Source of the DNA: an uncultured Clostridia bacterium
GTDB lineage: Bacteria; Bacillota; Clostridia; Lutisporales; Lutisporaceae
DNA: 40,019 bases
NCBI GenBank assembly: GCA_937930535.1
Contig: CALGKJ010000010.1
Coordinates: 1-40,019 of the forward strand
Reading direction: 5' to 3'
The notes under the pieces are model-generated. The model made no database searches and was not told where the DNA came from. It saw only the letters and a list, made by a program, of their open reading frames with translations. The stretch's first letter is position 1, and the number at the start of each line of letters is the position of its first letter. Positions 7,557 to 15,627 of the stretch are shown piece after piece. A program made the translations under genes and the position numbers.

Positions 7557-8417
7557 TCATTGCACATTGCATTTAAAATGTCTGACGGCATCGCTTATAT
7601 CCCTCTCAAACTGATGTTTGTTAAGCCCTTTAGGTTGATTTATATAATTTATGCTATACCCTTTGATACCATAAATTATTAGTTCATTTTTCTTCTCCTC
7701 AAAAGCTACAGGATAATTAAATGCATACCCATCCTGTCGGCAAAGCCAAGCATGAGTTCCATATTGATATTCATAAAATTCTGCTATATACACATCTACA
7801 TTAAGCCATTCATCATTAATCTCTTCTCCACCCTTATAAAAGTCTTCACAAGATTCTTTTAATTTGGCTTCAAAAAGAGCTATCATTTTTTCCTTAAGTG
7901 GAGATGTGCCATAATTGGGTTTATGGGGCGGAGGAATAGTTACTGAATATCTTTCAATTATCTCATAGTTATGTGGATCACTAGGCCAGCCATATCCACC
8001 CTCACTTATTTGTCCATCACAGTATACTATTTCATTACGACATTCAAAGGTTGCAAGCCAATCCCCTACACTTGTATGTATGTATACTTTCTTTTCATAT
8101 CTATCAGCAAATATATGATTTTCATATACACGAATTTCTACATCAATAGTTTTATCTATGTAACTATCAAATTGCCTATCTGAAACATCATCCATTATTT
8201 CCACTGGATAAAACCACAAACGATAATTTATATACTCCAGTAATGCACTTTTGATTTTATCTACAGTAAAATTTTCCGGCAGCCTTTCAGCCTGCTCTAT
8301 CTGCAAGCTGCTTTCATTTTGATTTATTGTTTCGCTAGGGACATTGTCGACTTTTTTTATACATGAGCAGCATAGTATGGTAATGGCTATAATAATGAGC
8401 AATATTTTTTTATTCAA
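7557..8417 (-). CDS. Uncharacterised lipoprotein
   Basis: A 286-residue predicted lipoprotein with signal MNKKILLIIIAITILCCSC; the last Cys is the likely lipidation site. The mature part is acidic, with many aromatic residues (YGWPSDPHNYEIIERY, YQYGTHAWLCRQDGYAFNYP), and has two weakly similar halves that read like small beta-rich domains. No family is recognised. It starts at TTG, with AGAGGTG 5 bases before it. An open fragment of another gene ends 36 bases upstream, so the promoter region has probably been rearranged. It converges on the propeptide operon and shares its terminator. Confidence 0.7.
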   Translation of the reverse strand: MNKKILLIIIAITILCCSCIKKVDNVPSETINQNESSLQIEQAERLPENFTVDKIKSALLEYINYRLWFYPVEIMDDVSDRQFDSYIDKTIDVEIRVYENHIFADRYEKKVYIHTSVGDWLATFECRNEIVYCDGQISEGGYGWPSDPHNYEIIERYSVTIPPPHKPNYGTSPLKEKMIALFEAKLKESCEDFYKGGEEINDEWLNVDVYIAEFYEYQYGTHAWLCRQDGYAFNYPVAFEEKKNELIIYGIKGYSINYINQPKGLNKHQFERDISDAVRHFKCNVQ

Positions 8418-8452
8418 TTTTTCACCTCTTTTATTGCTGACAATATTAATTT

Positions 8453-8632
8453 TTAGTAATTAAAAAATATATTGTGCCTTTCTCTTTTCTCAGGAGTATC
8501 CAAGCATTTATCACCAGTTATATTGGCTTTGCTAGTTGGATTTTGAAGTGTTTCACCTAGAGTATCAAAAACTATAACTGCATCCTTTATTTTTACATAT
8601 GAGCTGCCGCTGTTTTTCGAATAATTGATAAT
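8453..8632 (-). pseudogene. 3' fragment of an unknown gene
   Basis: An open - strand frame of 59 codons to TAA, with no ATG/GTG/TTG start and a stop immediately upstream. The reading (for example VKIKDAVIVFDTLGETLQNP) has protein-like composition, with a C-terminal TPEKRERHNIFFNY. It looks like the tail of a truncated gene, perhaps once co-transcribed with the lipoprotein gene. It occupies part of the 605-bp gap 8418-9022; chance openness is possible in a stretch this short. Confidence 0.4.
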
Positions 8633-8660
8633 TTATGTTAGCATATTAATAAATTCATGT

Positions 8661-8902
8661 AAATCCTATTTGTGGTATATATTATTGTTTCGGATAGTTA
8701 AATACGCTGATATATTCAAAATGATATTATTTTTGTCAAAAAGCATATACTAGATATGCTGTATTGTAACATCTATGCAGTGCCTATGATATATTATCTA
8801 AACTTTTTATTTATTTTGTATAATTGACGATAAATATGTTGGAAGATTTAATTTTTATTGCTATAATATTTATGTGTAACTTTAAAGTCCCAAATAGGAT
8901 TT
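8661..8902. repeat. Separated 12-bp inverted repeat
   Basis: AAATCCTATTTG (8661-8672) and CAAATAGGATTT (8891-8902) are perfect inverted copies about 218 bp apart, enclosing non-coding AT-rich DNA. They may be the ends of a decayed small mobile element. No transposase is enclosed, and nothing else is seen between them. Confidence 0.35.
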
Positions 8903-9022
8903 TAAAAGATACTTAGTTATACAAAGATTAAGCTTTACAGCTTTTTAATATCAGATTCATATTTTATTATAATAGCATTGCTATAATTACTTTGCCTTAT
9001 CTTACTAGGGGGAGGAAAACGG

Positions 9023-9712
9023 ATGTCAAAGAAAGTAAAACCAAATCAGCCGGAAGATGCACAGGAAAAAAACTACTCAAGTGGTGAAATGGAAGCTGTA
9101 TCAGAAAGTGCAGACAGCAGAAAAAAGAAGCCTTTACTAGAGAGACTCGGTCTAGTTGAACCTATATTAAAGCAAGATGACAATGATGAGTTGAGTCCTT
9201 TTGAAACAGAGCTCTCAATAACCTTTGATCCCAAGCCAGCTATAGGTGTGGAAAATCATAAGACTTTGGATAGGGAAGATAGAGTTGTATGTGAAAAGCT
9301 TTCTATAAAAGAGGTGTTTTCAAAGTTTGGACTGGAATCAAGCCAAACCAATACAATTTATTTGATCGAAAGCTTTATTAAAGCTCTTCCAGCAAATCTG
9401 CCTGCTGATGTAAAAAGGCAGTCAATAATTAATATTATATCTGCATCCCAATTGGATGTAGCTTCGCTTATTAAAGACGGCAGCAAAAGAGTAGAGGTTT
9501 TGAAAAAATATTCACAGGATTTTTCTAACAGCATAGATGAGATAATAGATTCAAACCAAAAACAAATACATAAGCTAAACGAAAGAATAGCTCATCACAA
9601 TAAAATAATTAACGAAAATCAAAGTGTTAAAGAAGACCAAAAAGCAGCTATTGAGTTTGAAATTCAAAAACTGTCTAATATAATTGAGTTCATCGAAAAT
9701 AGAGCTAAGTAG
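9023..9712 (+). CDS. Unknown coiled-coil protein paired with an OmpA-like gene
   Basis: A 229-residue soluble protein, not recognised. The first 90 residues are charged and look disordered (KKVKPNQPEDAQEKN). Residues about 95-160 are a compact helical region (SIKEVFSKFGLESSQTNTIY onward). The last 70 residues are a coiled coil (IDEIIDSNQKQIHKLNERIA onward). GGGGGAGG stands 8 bases before the ATG. The next gene begins 17 bp downstream and codes a membrane-anchored OmpA-type protein, so the two probably form a complex or envelope-linked unit. TATAAT boxes at 8968 and 8982 are possible promoter parts. Confidence 0.65.
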   Translation: MSKKVKPNQPEDAQEKNYSSGEMEAVSESADSRKKKPLLERLGLVEPILKQDDNDELSPFETELSITFDPKPAIGVENHKTLDREDRVVCEKLSIKEVFSKFGLESSQTNTIYLIESFIKALPANLPADVKRQSIINIISASQLDVASLIKDGSKRVEVLKKYSQDFSNSIDEIIDSNQKQIHKLNERIAHHNKIINENQSVKEDQKAAIEFEIQKLSNIIEFIENRAK

Positions 9713-9729
9713 CAGATGGATGTGTTAGA

Positions 9730-10407
9730 ATGAAGTACAAATTAACACCTTTAGGTCAGTTAGTTATTATATCCTTTTGTTTAACACTTGTTTTTCTAAT
9801 ATTTATAACAGTTAATAGCTTAATCAAAAACAATGACAATACAGATATTAAAGATACAGCGGGCACTCAGCAGTCCAAGGATAACAGCGACCCTATAAAA
9901 GACAATACTACGAATAACGATGCATCATCAAGCAGTAAAGACGCAAATAACAGCAGCGGCGAAACCGAAAAAGCTTCTGATGCAGATGCTGCAACCTCTG
10001 TAGATCCTTCTATAATAGAAGTAACTAACAGCAAGGGGCTAATCAGTAATATAAAGCTTAGTGTTTATTTTGGAGCAAATATATCAGTATTAGAGGAACA
10101 CTACTGCCAAGCATTAGACTTATTTGCACAGACTGCATTAACCTTAGATGGCTCGCCGATCCAGATAGAGGGCAACTGTTCAACAACACTAGACCCAAAT
10201 GACGCTGATAATAACGCTTTAAATTATGAATTGTCTTTATCTAGAGCAAAGGCTGTTTCTGATTATCTCCAGCAAAAAGGCATAGATCCCAACAGAATAC
10301 TGGTTATTGGCAATGGTTCGTCAAATCCAGTCAGGGATAATAGCACTGCCGCCAACAGAAAATATAACAGAAGAGTAGATATATTTTTTAGATCCATTGA
10401 GGACTAA
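9730..10407 (+). CDS. Membrane-anchored OmpA-family peptidoglycan-binding protein
   Basis: A 225-residue protein. Residues about 10-33 are one transmembrane helix (LVIISFCLTLVFLIFITVNS). A Ser/Asn/Asp-rich linker runs to about 95. The rest is an OmpA/MotB-type domain: IQIEGNCST, then LSLSRAKAVSDYLQQKGIDP, RILVIGNGSSNPV and AANRKYNRRVDIFF, the usual alpha-beta pattern with the conserved Asn-Arg-Arg-Val end. Such domains bind diaminopimelate-type peptidoglycan, so this protein should tether the membrane to the wall. It is not MotB by context, since no motA is near. It is the second gene of a two-gene operon and ends at a strong terminator. Confidence 0.85.
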   Translation: MKYKLTPLGQLVIISFCLTLVFLIFITVNSLIKNNDNTDIKDTAGTQQSKDNSDPIKDNTTNNDASSSSKDANNSSGETEKASDADAATSVDPSIIEVTNSKGLISNIKLSVYFGANISVLEEHYCQALDLFAQTALTLDGSPIQIEGNCSTTLDPNDADNNALNYELSLSRAKAVSDYLQQKGIDPNRILVIGNGSSNPVRDNSTAANRKYNRRVDIFFRSIED

Positions 10408-10413
10408 AGACAT

Positions 10414-10463
10414 AAAGGGCTGTATATAGTAGTGATTTAATCGCTATTATATACAGCCCTTTT
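10414..10463. terminator. Bidirectional intrinsic terminator
   Basis: A long stem begins AAAGGGCTGTATATA (10414) and pairs with TATATACAGCCCTTT (ending 10463). Wobble pairs extend it toward the loop. It serves the OmpA operon and the convergent L,D-transpeptidase gene. Confidence 0.85.
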
Positions 10464-10472
10464 ACTTTTCGT

Positions 10473-11879
10473 TTATTCTATTACTATGATTGCAGTTTTT
10501 CCGATTTCAACCCATTTATATATAAACTCCGCATGGCTGGTATAATTTCTTACACACTTATGAGAACGAGGTGTAGTTCCTATGGTAAACAGATATTCAA
10601 TAATCCCTGGATCTACCAGTTTATCGCCTTGCTTTTGAAAGACAACAGGAACTCCATGTATATACGTACCTCCGCTAAATCTTACTGCATATGGCGCATA
10701 CCCAGCTACCTCGCCGGTCTCATCATCCAAATACAAAAATCGCTCCCGAGTTTCTATAGCCATATAATATCCCAAGTCTGTAGGCAGCTTATATTTGGCG
10801 TTTTCACCAGTAGTTGCATAAATATATGATACTATACTCCAATTATCGTCAACGTACTCAAAAACAGCTTCGTTTTGGTTTTTCCTATCCACAACCACTA
10901 CCTTCTCAAGAGCTTTTATAGAATTGCTCAGACTCACATACTTTTTGGGAACATAATATTCGCCTTCAAAGCTGCTGGTTGTTATTTTATAAAAAGCCTC
11001 GGTTTTTCCTATTATATTTACCAGAACACCGTCTTGAATGTATCTAAAGTTAGCTTTTGTACTGGCACTTAGATACGCAGGTGCTGATTGATGCCTGCCG
11101 ATTCCATAGTCATCACTGGTTCTTCCCTTATGCAGCGGGGCAGTGCCCTTGCTGTTCTTATAGTTAGTTATATAAGCAGTAGTGTTTTTGTCTATAACTG
11201 ACTTTAGGCTGACTATCTCCTGATACATTTTGTCAAATTGAAATTCCCTAGGTTCAGCAAGCTTGGATGATATATAACCATACCTTACCTCTCCGTTTTC
11301 TATCCATCTTACCTTATACCAGCTATCACTCTGATACTTGTCAATATACTGACCCTTGACCTCAGCTGCAAGCTCGATTTTTTCCATGTAACCGATTTTT
11401 CCTGATACACCAGCCTCAGTGGAAGGCTTTTCTCTGATATTGGCACTGCCAGTTAAAATCAGCAGATAATTGTTATAAACCTTATATTTATCATATTTTA
11501 TGTTTTGCACTATTTCAGCAGGGATTGCAGCTTCAAAGGCTATTATAATTTCTTCTTCATTTTCATTATCTTTCTTATTGTTAGTATCTATTTGCTCACC
11601 AGTATTTTCTTCAGTTATATTATGCTCCTTAGCCAGCTCTGTAAGCTCCATATCCTCTGCCAAATCCTCTGCATTTATATTTTGTTCAATAGTTATATTC
11701 TCTGGTATCTTTACAATTTCCGCAGGATCAGGCATTGTAATATCAATATTTTCTGCTGTATCCTCCCCATTTTTCAGTTTTCCCAACTGATTGATGCCGC
11801 CGCATCCACTAAGCAATCCACTAAAAAATCCACTAAACAATACCAGTATAATCAAAAGAATACAGATTGTTTTGTTCAT
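10473..11879 (-). CDS. L,D-transpeptidase (YkuD) lipoprotein with SH3 domain
   Basis: A 468-residue predicted lipoprotein with hydrophobic signal and lipobox LLSGC near residue 26. An acidic, low-complexity spacer follows (about 40-120). Residues about 140-210 form a bacterial SH3 domain (GSANIREKPSTEAGVSGKIG, with SWYKVRW). The C-terminal 130 residues are a YkuD catalytic domain with GGTYIHGVPVVF and the nucleophile motif SHKCVRN, Cys at about 442. The usual motif is SHGC[VI]R, so Lys replaces Gly; the catalytic His and Cys are kept. It should cross-link or modify peptidoglycan outside the membrane. Start: GGTGAG 5 bases before the ATG. Confidence 0.85.
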   Translation of the reverse strand: MNKTICILLIILVLFSGFFSGLLSGCGGINQLGKLKNGEDTAENIDITMPDPAEIVKIPENITIEQNINAEDLAEDMELTELAKEHNITEENTGEQIDTNNKKDNENEEEIIIAFEAAIPAEIVQNIKYDKYKVYNNYLLILTGSANIREKPSTEAGVSGKIGYMEKIELAAEVKGQYIDKYQSDSWYKVRWIENGEVRYGYISSKLAEPREFQFDKMYQEIVSLKSVIDKNTTAYITNYKNSKGTAPLHKGRTSDDYGIGRHQSAPAYLSASTKANFRYIQDGVLVNIIGKTEAFYKITTSSFEGEYYVPKKYVSLSNSIKALEKVVVVDRKNQNEAVFEYVDDNWSIVSYIYATTGENAKYKLPTDLGYYMAIETRERFLYLDDETGEVAGYAPYAVRFSGGTYIHGVPVVFQKQGDKLVDPGIIEYLFTIGTTPRSHKCVRNYTSHAEFIYKWVEIGKTAIIVIE

Positions 11880-11988
11880 TTATCTCACCATCCATTTTTT
11901 TGATATACAAGTTATACGCATTATAAATGCAACCTTAGTATTTTATATTCGATGTTTTAGTTTTATACCCTTTTTTAGATAGTGTTTT

Positions 11989-12042
11989 TTATAAGAAAAA
12001 GAATGGCACTATCTACATAAAAAGCCATTCTTTTTCTTATAA
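11989..12042 (-). terminator. Intrinsic terminator with a competing stem
   Basis: A 19-bp perfect stem (11989-12007 with 12024-12042) lies just after the sensor-kinase stop. An alternative pairing, TAGATAGTG (11976-11984) with CACTATCTA (12007-12015), overlaps it and would be mutually exclusive. Confidence 0.8.
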
Positions 12043-12045
12043 ATT

Positions 12046-13677
12046 CTATGAGTAGATGTCTGAAAACTCAATATTAATTCTATCAATATTATCAGCACTA
12101 TTAAACTTTGAAGCCGCAAGCTCTTTACTCCCCTCATTCAGCGATATGTCTGGAAGCTCAATTATAAATTCGCTGCCTTTATTACATTCACTTATTAATC
12201 GTATGCTTCCCTGATGCAATTCAACTAAAGCCCTTACCAAGGACAATCCTATGCCGCTTCCATGGGCAGCGGCATTTAAAGCTCCATTTGCCTGCATAAA
12301 CCTTTCAAATATAGTACTTTGCTTTGCCTCGGGTATGCCTATTCCAGTATCCTTGACTGAAATTACAACCTTCTCTGGTTTATTAAATATATTCACATAT
12401 ATAGACCCTTTCTCAGGGGTGAACTTTACCGCATTAGAAAGCAGATTAAGAATTATTCTCTCAATCATGTCTGGATCACAAGCAATAATTTTTTCCTCAA
12501 CCTCTGTATCAAATACAAGCGTAATTTTTCTGCTTTCAATATAATCAATTACTGATAGTGTCACATTTTCAACAGTTTTAATAATATCACAGTTTCTAAG
12601 ATTTAGCTGAAAGTGTCTGGCATCAATTTTTGTTATATCAATAAGATTACCAACCAGCCTTATTAGCCGAAAACAATTCTGCTTTATTATTCTCATATAC
12701 TTTTTTGTTTTAGCACTGCTGACTTCATCCTTCTCACTTCGAATTATGAATTCCATCATTTGTAATGCCGAGTATATTATATTGATCGGAGTTCTAAGCT
12801 CATGAGATATGTCAGCAAAAAAATCGCTCCTGACCTTTTCATTTTCTCTTGTTTCGTCAAGCTGCCTAGCTTTCTCCTCATATAATAACCTGGCTTTAAA
12901 ACTTTCCAGCTCTATTTCCTGCCTGGCATTTATTTCCCCCATCAACAGCTCATTTGCCTTAAAAAGCTCATTAGTACGTACTTTAACAATTTGTTCAAGG
13001 TTGTTTTTGGACTTTTCCAATTCCTCAGTTTGTTTTAATATTATTTTCTGATCCTTAAATATTTTTATATATTGATCATAATTAACCTTTGAAACAAAGC
13101 ATGATAATATAAATACAAATGTAAAGTTTATTAAATTATACATCAATAGATTTGTATTCTGACCTATAAGTATGATTCTTACAACTGTGTATATGTAAGT
13201 AGACAAAAATATAATAAACCGCTCATATTCCGACACTAAATAACCGCAGGCAAGGCAAAAGCTTGCAATTATATAAGCTGATGCTTGTCCTCCTATGTAT
13301 TGTGAATTTATCGTAAGAGAAGCACTCCACAAAAGCATGGTATATATAAATACCTGATATTGCAGCTTTTTAATCTTTAAGGTCCGATTTTTAAATTTTG
13401 CAAAAAATAGATAGAATATAAGGAAAGCAAATGCTGCTGCATGAGCTCTGAACAGCTTCCCATATCCTCCTGCTGTATCCCAGCTCAGCTTGTAGTATTT
13501 TAAATCTATAAAGATTAAAAAGGCGTTTAAAATCAATAATATTACGCATACAATTTTTGTTCTTCTAAGATTTATTTCTGTTATAGCTTCTACAAATTCT
13601 TTACTATGTTTGTTAGGCATGTACTTTATATTGTTTATTACTCTTCTTAGCAAGTCATAAATAACATTATATACCAC
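12046..13677 (-). CDS. Orphan membrane sensor histidine kinase
   Basis: A 543-residue kinase. About six transmembrane helices span residues 40-197. A coiled coil follows (about 205-280), then a HisKA domain with DISHELRTPINIIYSALQ, phospho-acceptor His at about 292. The HATPase_c domain has NLLSNAVKFTPEKGSIYVNI (N box), DTGIGIP (G1) and GSGIGLSLVRALVELHQGSI (G2). It is therefore an intact kinase that senses through or within the membrane; the signal is unknown. No response regulator is adjacent. It starts at GTG with GGGAGG 9 bases before it. A terminator follows the stop, so it is transcribed alone. Confidence 0.92.
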   Translation of the reverse strand: MVYNVIYDLLRRVINNIKYMPNKHSKEFVEAITEINLRRTKIVCVILLILNAFLIFIDLKYYKLSWDTAGGYGKLFRAHAAAFAFLIFYLFFAKFKNRTLKIKKLQYQVFIYTMLLWSASLTINSQYIGGQASAYIIASFCLACGYLVSEYERFIIFLSTYIYTVVRIILIGQNTNLLMYNLINFTFVFILSCFVSKVNYDQYIKIFKDQKIILKQTEELEKSKNNLEQIVKVRTNELFKANELLMGEINARQEIELESFKARLLYEEKARQLDETRENEKVRSDFFADISHELRTPINIIYSALQMMEFIIRSEKDEVSSAKTKKYMRIIKQNCFRLIRLVGNLIDITKIDARHFQLNLRNCDIIKTVENVTLSVIDYIESRKITLVFDTEVEEKIIACDPDMIERIILNLLSNAVKFTPEKGSIYVNIFNKPEKVVISVKDTGIGIPEAKQSTIFERFMQANGALNAAAHGSGIGLSLVRALVELHQGSIRLISECNKGSEFIIELPDISLNEGSKELAASKFNSADNIDRINIEFSDIYS

Positions 13678-13871
13678 TTTTACAGCCTCCCTACTTTATA
13701 GTTAGATTATATTTTGTGTTACAGCTACTGATTTTAATAACTTAACGCCTTACAAGTTACTTATTCTATAAATTACTTAATTTTCCTGCAAAATGTTAAT
13801 AAAAATCTCAAAATATGTAATATAATACATTTTTTGAAGCCATCATTTATTAATGCTGCATCGAAAGTTAA

Positions 13872-14510
13872 CTACATAGAAGGCTCAATAGCCTTACTGC
13901 ACTTTTCTAGGAATATTCTTATATTTTCCATTTCCTCATTATATTTTTCATATGTCATTCCTCCTCTGCCCAGCCTGTCGCAGGTTGACAGTAATGCAAT
14001 TTCCTTGATAGAAACCTCTTCTGCCATTTTCTTTATCTCTGCAAAGGGCAGATCTTTTACTACGAATAATATCTGCATATGCCACCTTACCAGCTTGGAA
14101 ACCTTGAGAACAAACTCATCCTCTTTTGTAAGCTGACTTAAAAACTCTGCTGCCAGCTTTTCTCCTGCCTTATCATGATCATAAGCTGTTATCTTACCCT
14201 TGCGGACTCTAGTGGTGGGAACCTTTCCAAGATCATGGAGCAGGGCAGCCCACATCAATGCCCTTGGGTTTTTGCTGTCTTTTCTTCTCATTGCCGCATT
14301 ATCAACCACCATCATAGTATGATTCCAGACATTACCCTCAGGGTGATGCTCAGGTGACTGTTCTACTTTTATAAGATCACCCAGCATTGTAAAGGGATAT
14401 ACATCAAAGAAAATACCTGAAGGCAAAAGCTGTTTAAGATATTTTGACGGCTCAGCATCATTAACAAGATGAAAGTCAAATTCATTAAATGTTTCTGATA
14501 ATTTTTTCAA
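13872..14510 (-). CDS. HD-domain metal-dependent phosphohydrolase
   Basis: A 212-residue protein with an HD domain: NVWNHTMMVVD, MWAALLHDLGKVPTT, a YDHDKAG turn and VRWHM give the expected His, His-Asp and Asp metal ligands. The layout resembles the HD module attached to tRNA nucleotidyltransferases (CCA-adding enzymes), but no nucleotidyltransferase domain is present, so it is a stand-alone hydrolase of unknown nucleotide or phosphate ester. It starts at TTG with AGGAG 9 bases upstream. It is separated from the sensor kinase by about 190 bp in which nothing else is recognised. Confidence 0.85.
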   Translation of the reverse strand: MKKLSETFNEFDFHLVNDAEPSKYLKQLLPSGIFFDVYPFTMLGDLIKVEQSPEHHPEGNVWNHTMMVVDNAAMRRKDSKNPRALMWAALLHDLGKVPTTRVRKGKITAYDHDKAGEKLAAEFLSQLTKEDEFVLKVSKLVRWHMQILFVVKDLPFAEIKKMAEEVSIKEIALLSTCDRLGRGGMTYEKYNEEMENIRIFLEKCSKAIEPSM

Positions 14511-14686
14511 CCTTAATCACTCCTACATACATTTTAACATATTCATACAAATCCCATTTGGAAATTTTATTATCCGCTATTCATAGGATTAGTACATTTT
14601 GAAATATACTAATAGTATTTCTCTGCTAAGCACATATATAACTGTCATATATGCTCTATAGTTGTTATAATATGGTTTAGTATTAC

Positions 14687-14740
14687 TATAGATTAGCAAC
14701 TCTAAAACTCAAAATACTTTTTATTAAGTAAAGCTCAACA
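14687..14740. repeat. Palindromic intergenic element, module B (decayed copy 4)
   Basis: TATAGATTAGCAACTC and the core TCTAAAACTC are kept, while the distal arm is eroded. It lies in the 422-bp gap before the TetR gene. Apart from this and the promoter/operator, nothing is seen in 14511-14932. Confidence 0.65.
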
Positions 14741-14831
14741 AAAAACTTGAATTCTGGTTATTTTATCATATTTTTTATCATGATTGTAAATATATATAAC
14801 TTTGTGAATAATATTCATAAATTACTTTATA

Positions 14832-14888
14832 TTGAAAAATATTTAATATATTGGTATAATAAACTTATATAATTACGAGTATTCGTAA
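14832..14888 (+). promoter_or_regulatory. TetR-gene promoter and palindromic operator
   Basis: TTGAAA (14832-14837), a 17-bp spacer and TATAAT (14855-14860) form a strong promoter. TTACGA-GTAT-TCGTAA (14873-14888) is a perfect 16-bp dyad a few bases after the start point, the normal place for a TetR autoregulatory site. Confidence 0.8.
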
Positions 14889-14932
14889 GTAAATTTCTGA
14901 AAATTCACATATTTCCAGAAAGGAGTATAGTG

Positions 14933-15514
14933 ATGGAAAAGAAATCTGAAATACTACATGCTGCCTTTAAAGTCTTTGCTCAAAAAGGATATGATGCATC
15001 TCTACTGGAAATAGCTAATGCGGTCGGTCTTAAAAAACAGTCCTTATACAGCCATTTTAAAAGCAAGGAGGAAATATTTTATTTGATTGCAGAGGCAGAA
15101 GTATCAAGCTATTTCGGTAGTCTTGGTGAACAACTAAAAAATATAGCCAATTTAAACACTGAAGAGAGTTTAAGGTGTATTTTTTTTTCAATTGCAGAGT
15201 ATTTCAAGGATGTAGAAAAGCTAAAGTTTTGGCGTTGGATTATGCTAATTGATAATGATGAAGTACTTTTCAAATGCAGAAATCTTATTAGAGAAAATGA
15301 ACTTAAAAATATAAAGCTGCTGTCAGAAATATTTGCTAAAGGCTATGAAAATGGAGAAATAGATTGCTCAGTAAAAGAAGGGGCAATGTCACTTTATATG
15401 ACCATTATCCAAGGGGTACTGGACGGCATTTTGTTTTACAGCGAACTAATGGATATAGAGGTCTATTTAAAAAAAGTATGGGATACCTATTGGTGGGGCA
15501 TAAAGAAAAAATGA
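14933..15514 (+). CDS. TetR/AcrR-family regulator
   Basis: A 193-residue protein with the N-terminal TetR helix-turn-helix: ILHAAFKVFAQKGYDASLLE, then IANAVGLKKQSLYSHFKSKEE. The C-terminal ligand-binding region is helical and Trp-rich (FWRWIMLI, DTYWWGIKKK). ATG at 14933 is preferred to GTG three bases upstream because AGGAG is 7 bases before it. It probably represses itself through the dyad at 14873. The chemoreceptor gene 113 bp downstream on the same strand may be in the same regulon; that is inferred from position only. Confidence 0.9.
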   Translation: MEKKSEILHAAFKVFAQKGYDASLLEIANAVGLKKQSLYSHFKSKEEIFYLIAEAEVSSYFGSLGEQLKNIANLNTEESLRCIFFSIAEYFKDVEKLKFWRWIMLIDNDEVLFKCRNLIRENELKNIKLLSEIFAKGYENGEIDCSVKEGAMSLYMTIIQGVLDGILFYSELMDIEVYLKKVWDTYWWGIKKK

Positions 15515-15627
15515 TTAGCTCATTTAGGACAATCCATTAAATTTTCCAAAGAACTTCACAGCTTAAAATATTTGAATTTGCTACTTAATAACATTTTTAT
15601 TATATATTTAGAGAGGAAGGGATAAAA

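Noticed and set aside
7169-7591. 140-residue frame antisense to the propeptide genes
   Set aside because: It mirrors the tandem repeat, lacks a ribosome site and opposes two well-supported signal-peptide genes.
11505-11903. 132-residue frame antisense to the L,D-transpeptidase gene
   Set aside because: Low-complexity hydrophobic shadow of an acidic stretch; the opposite strand has clear domains.
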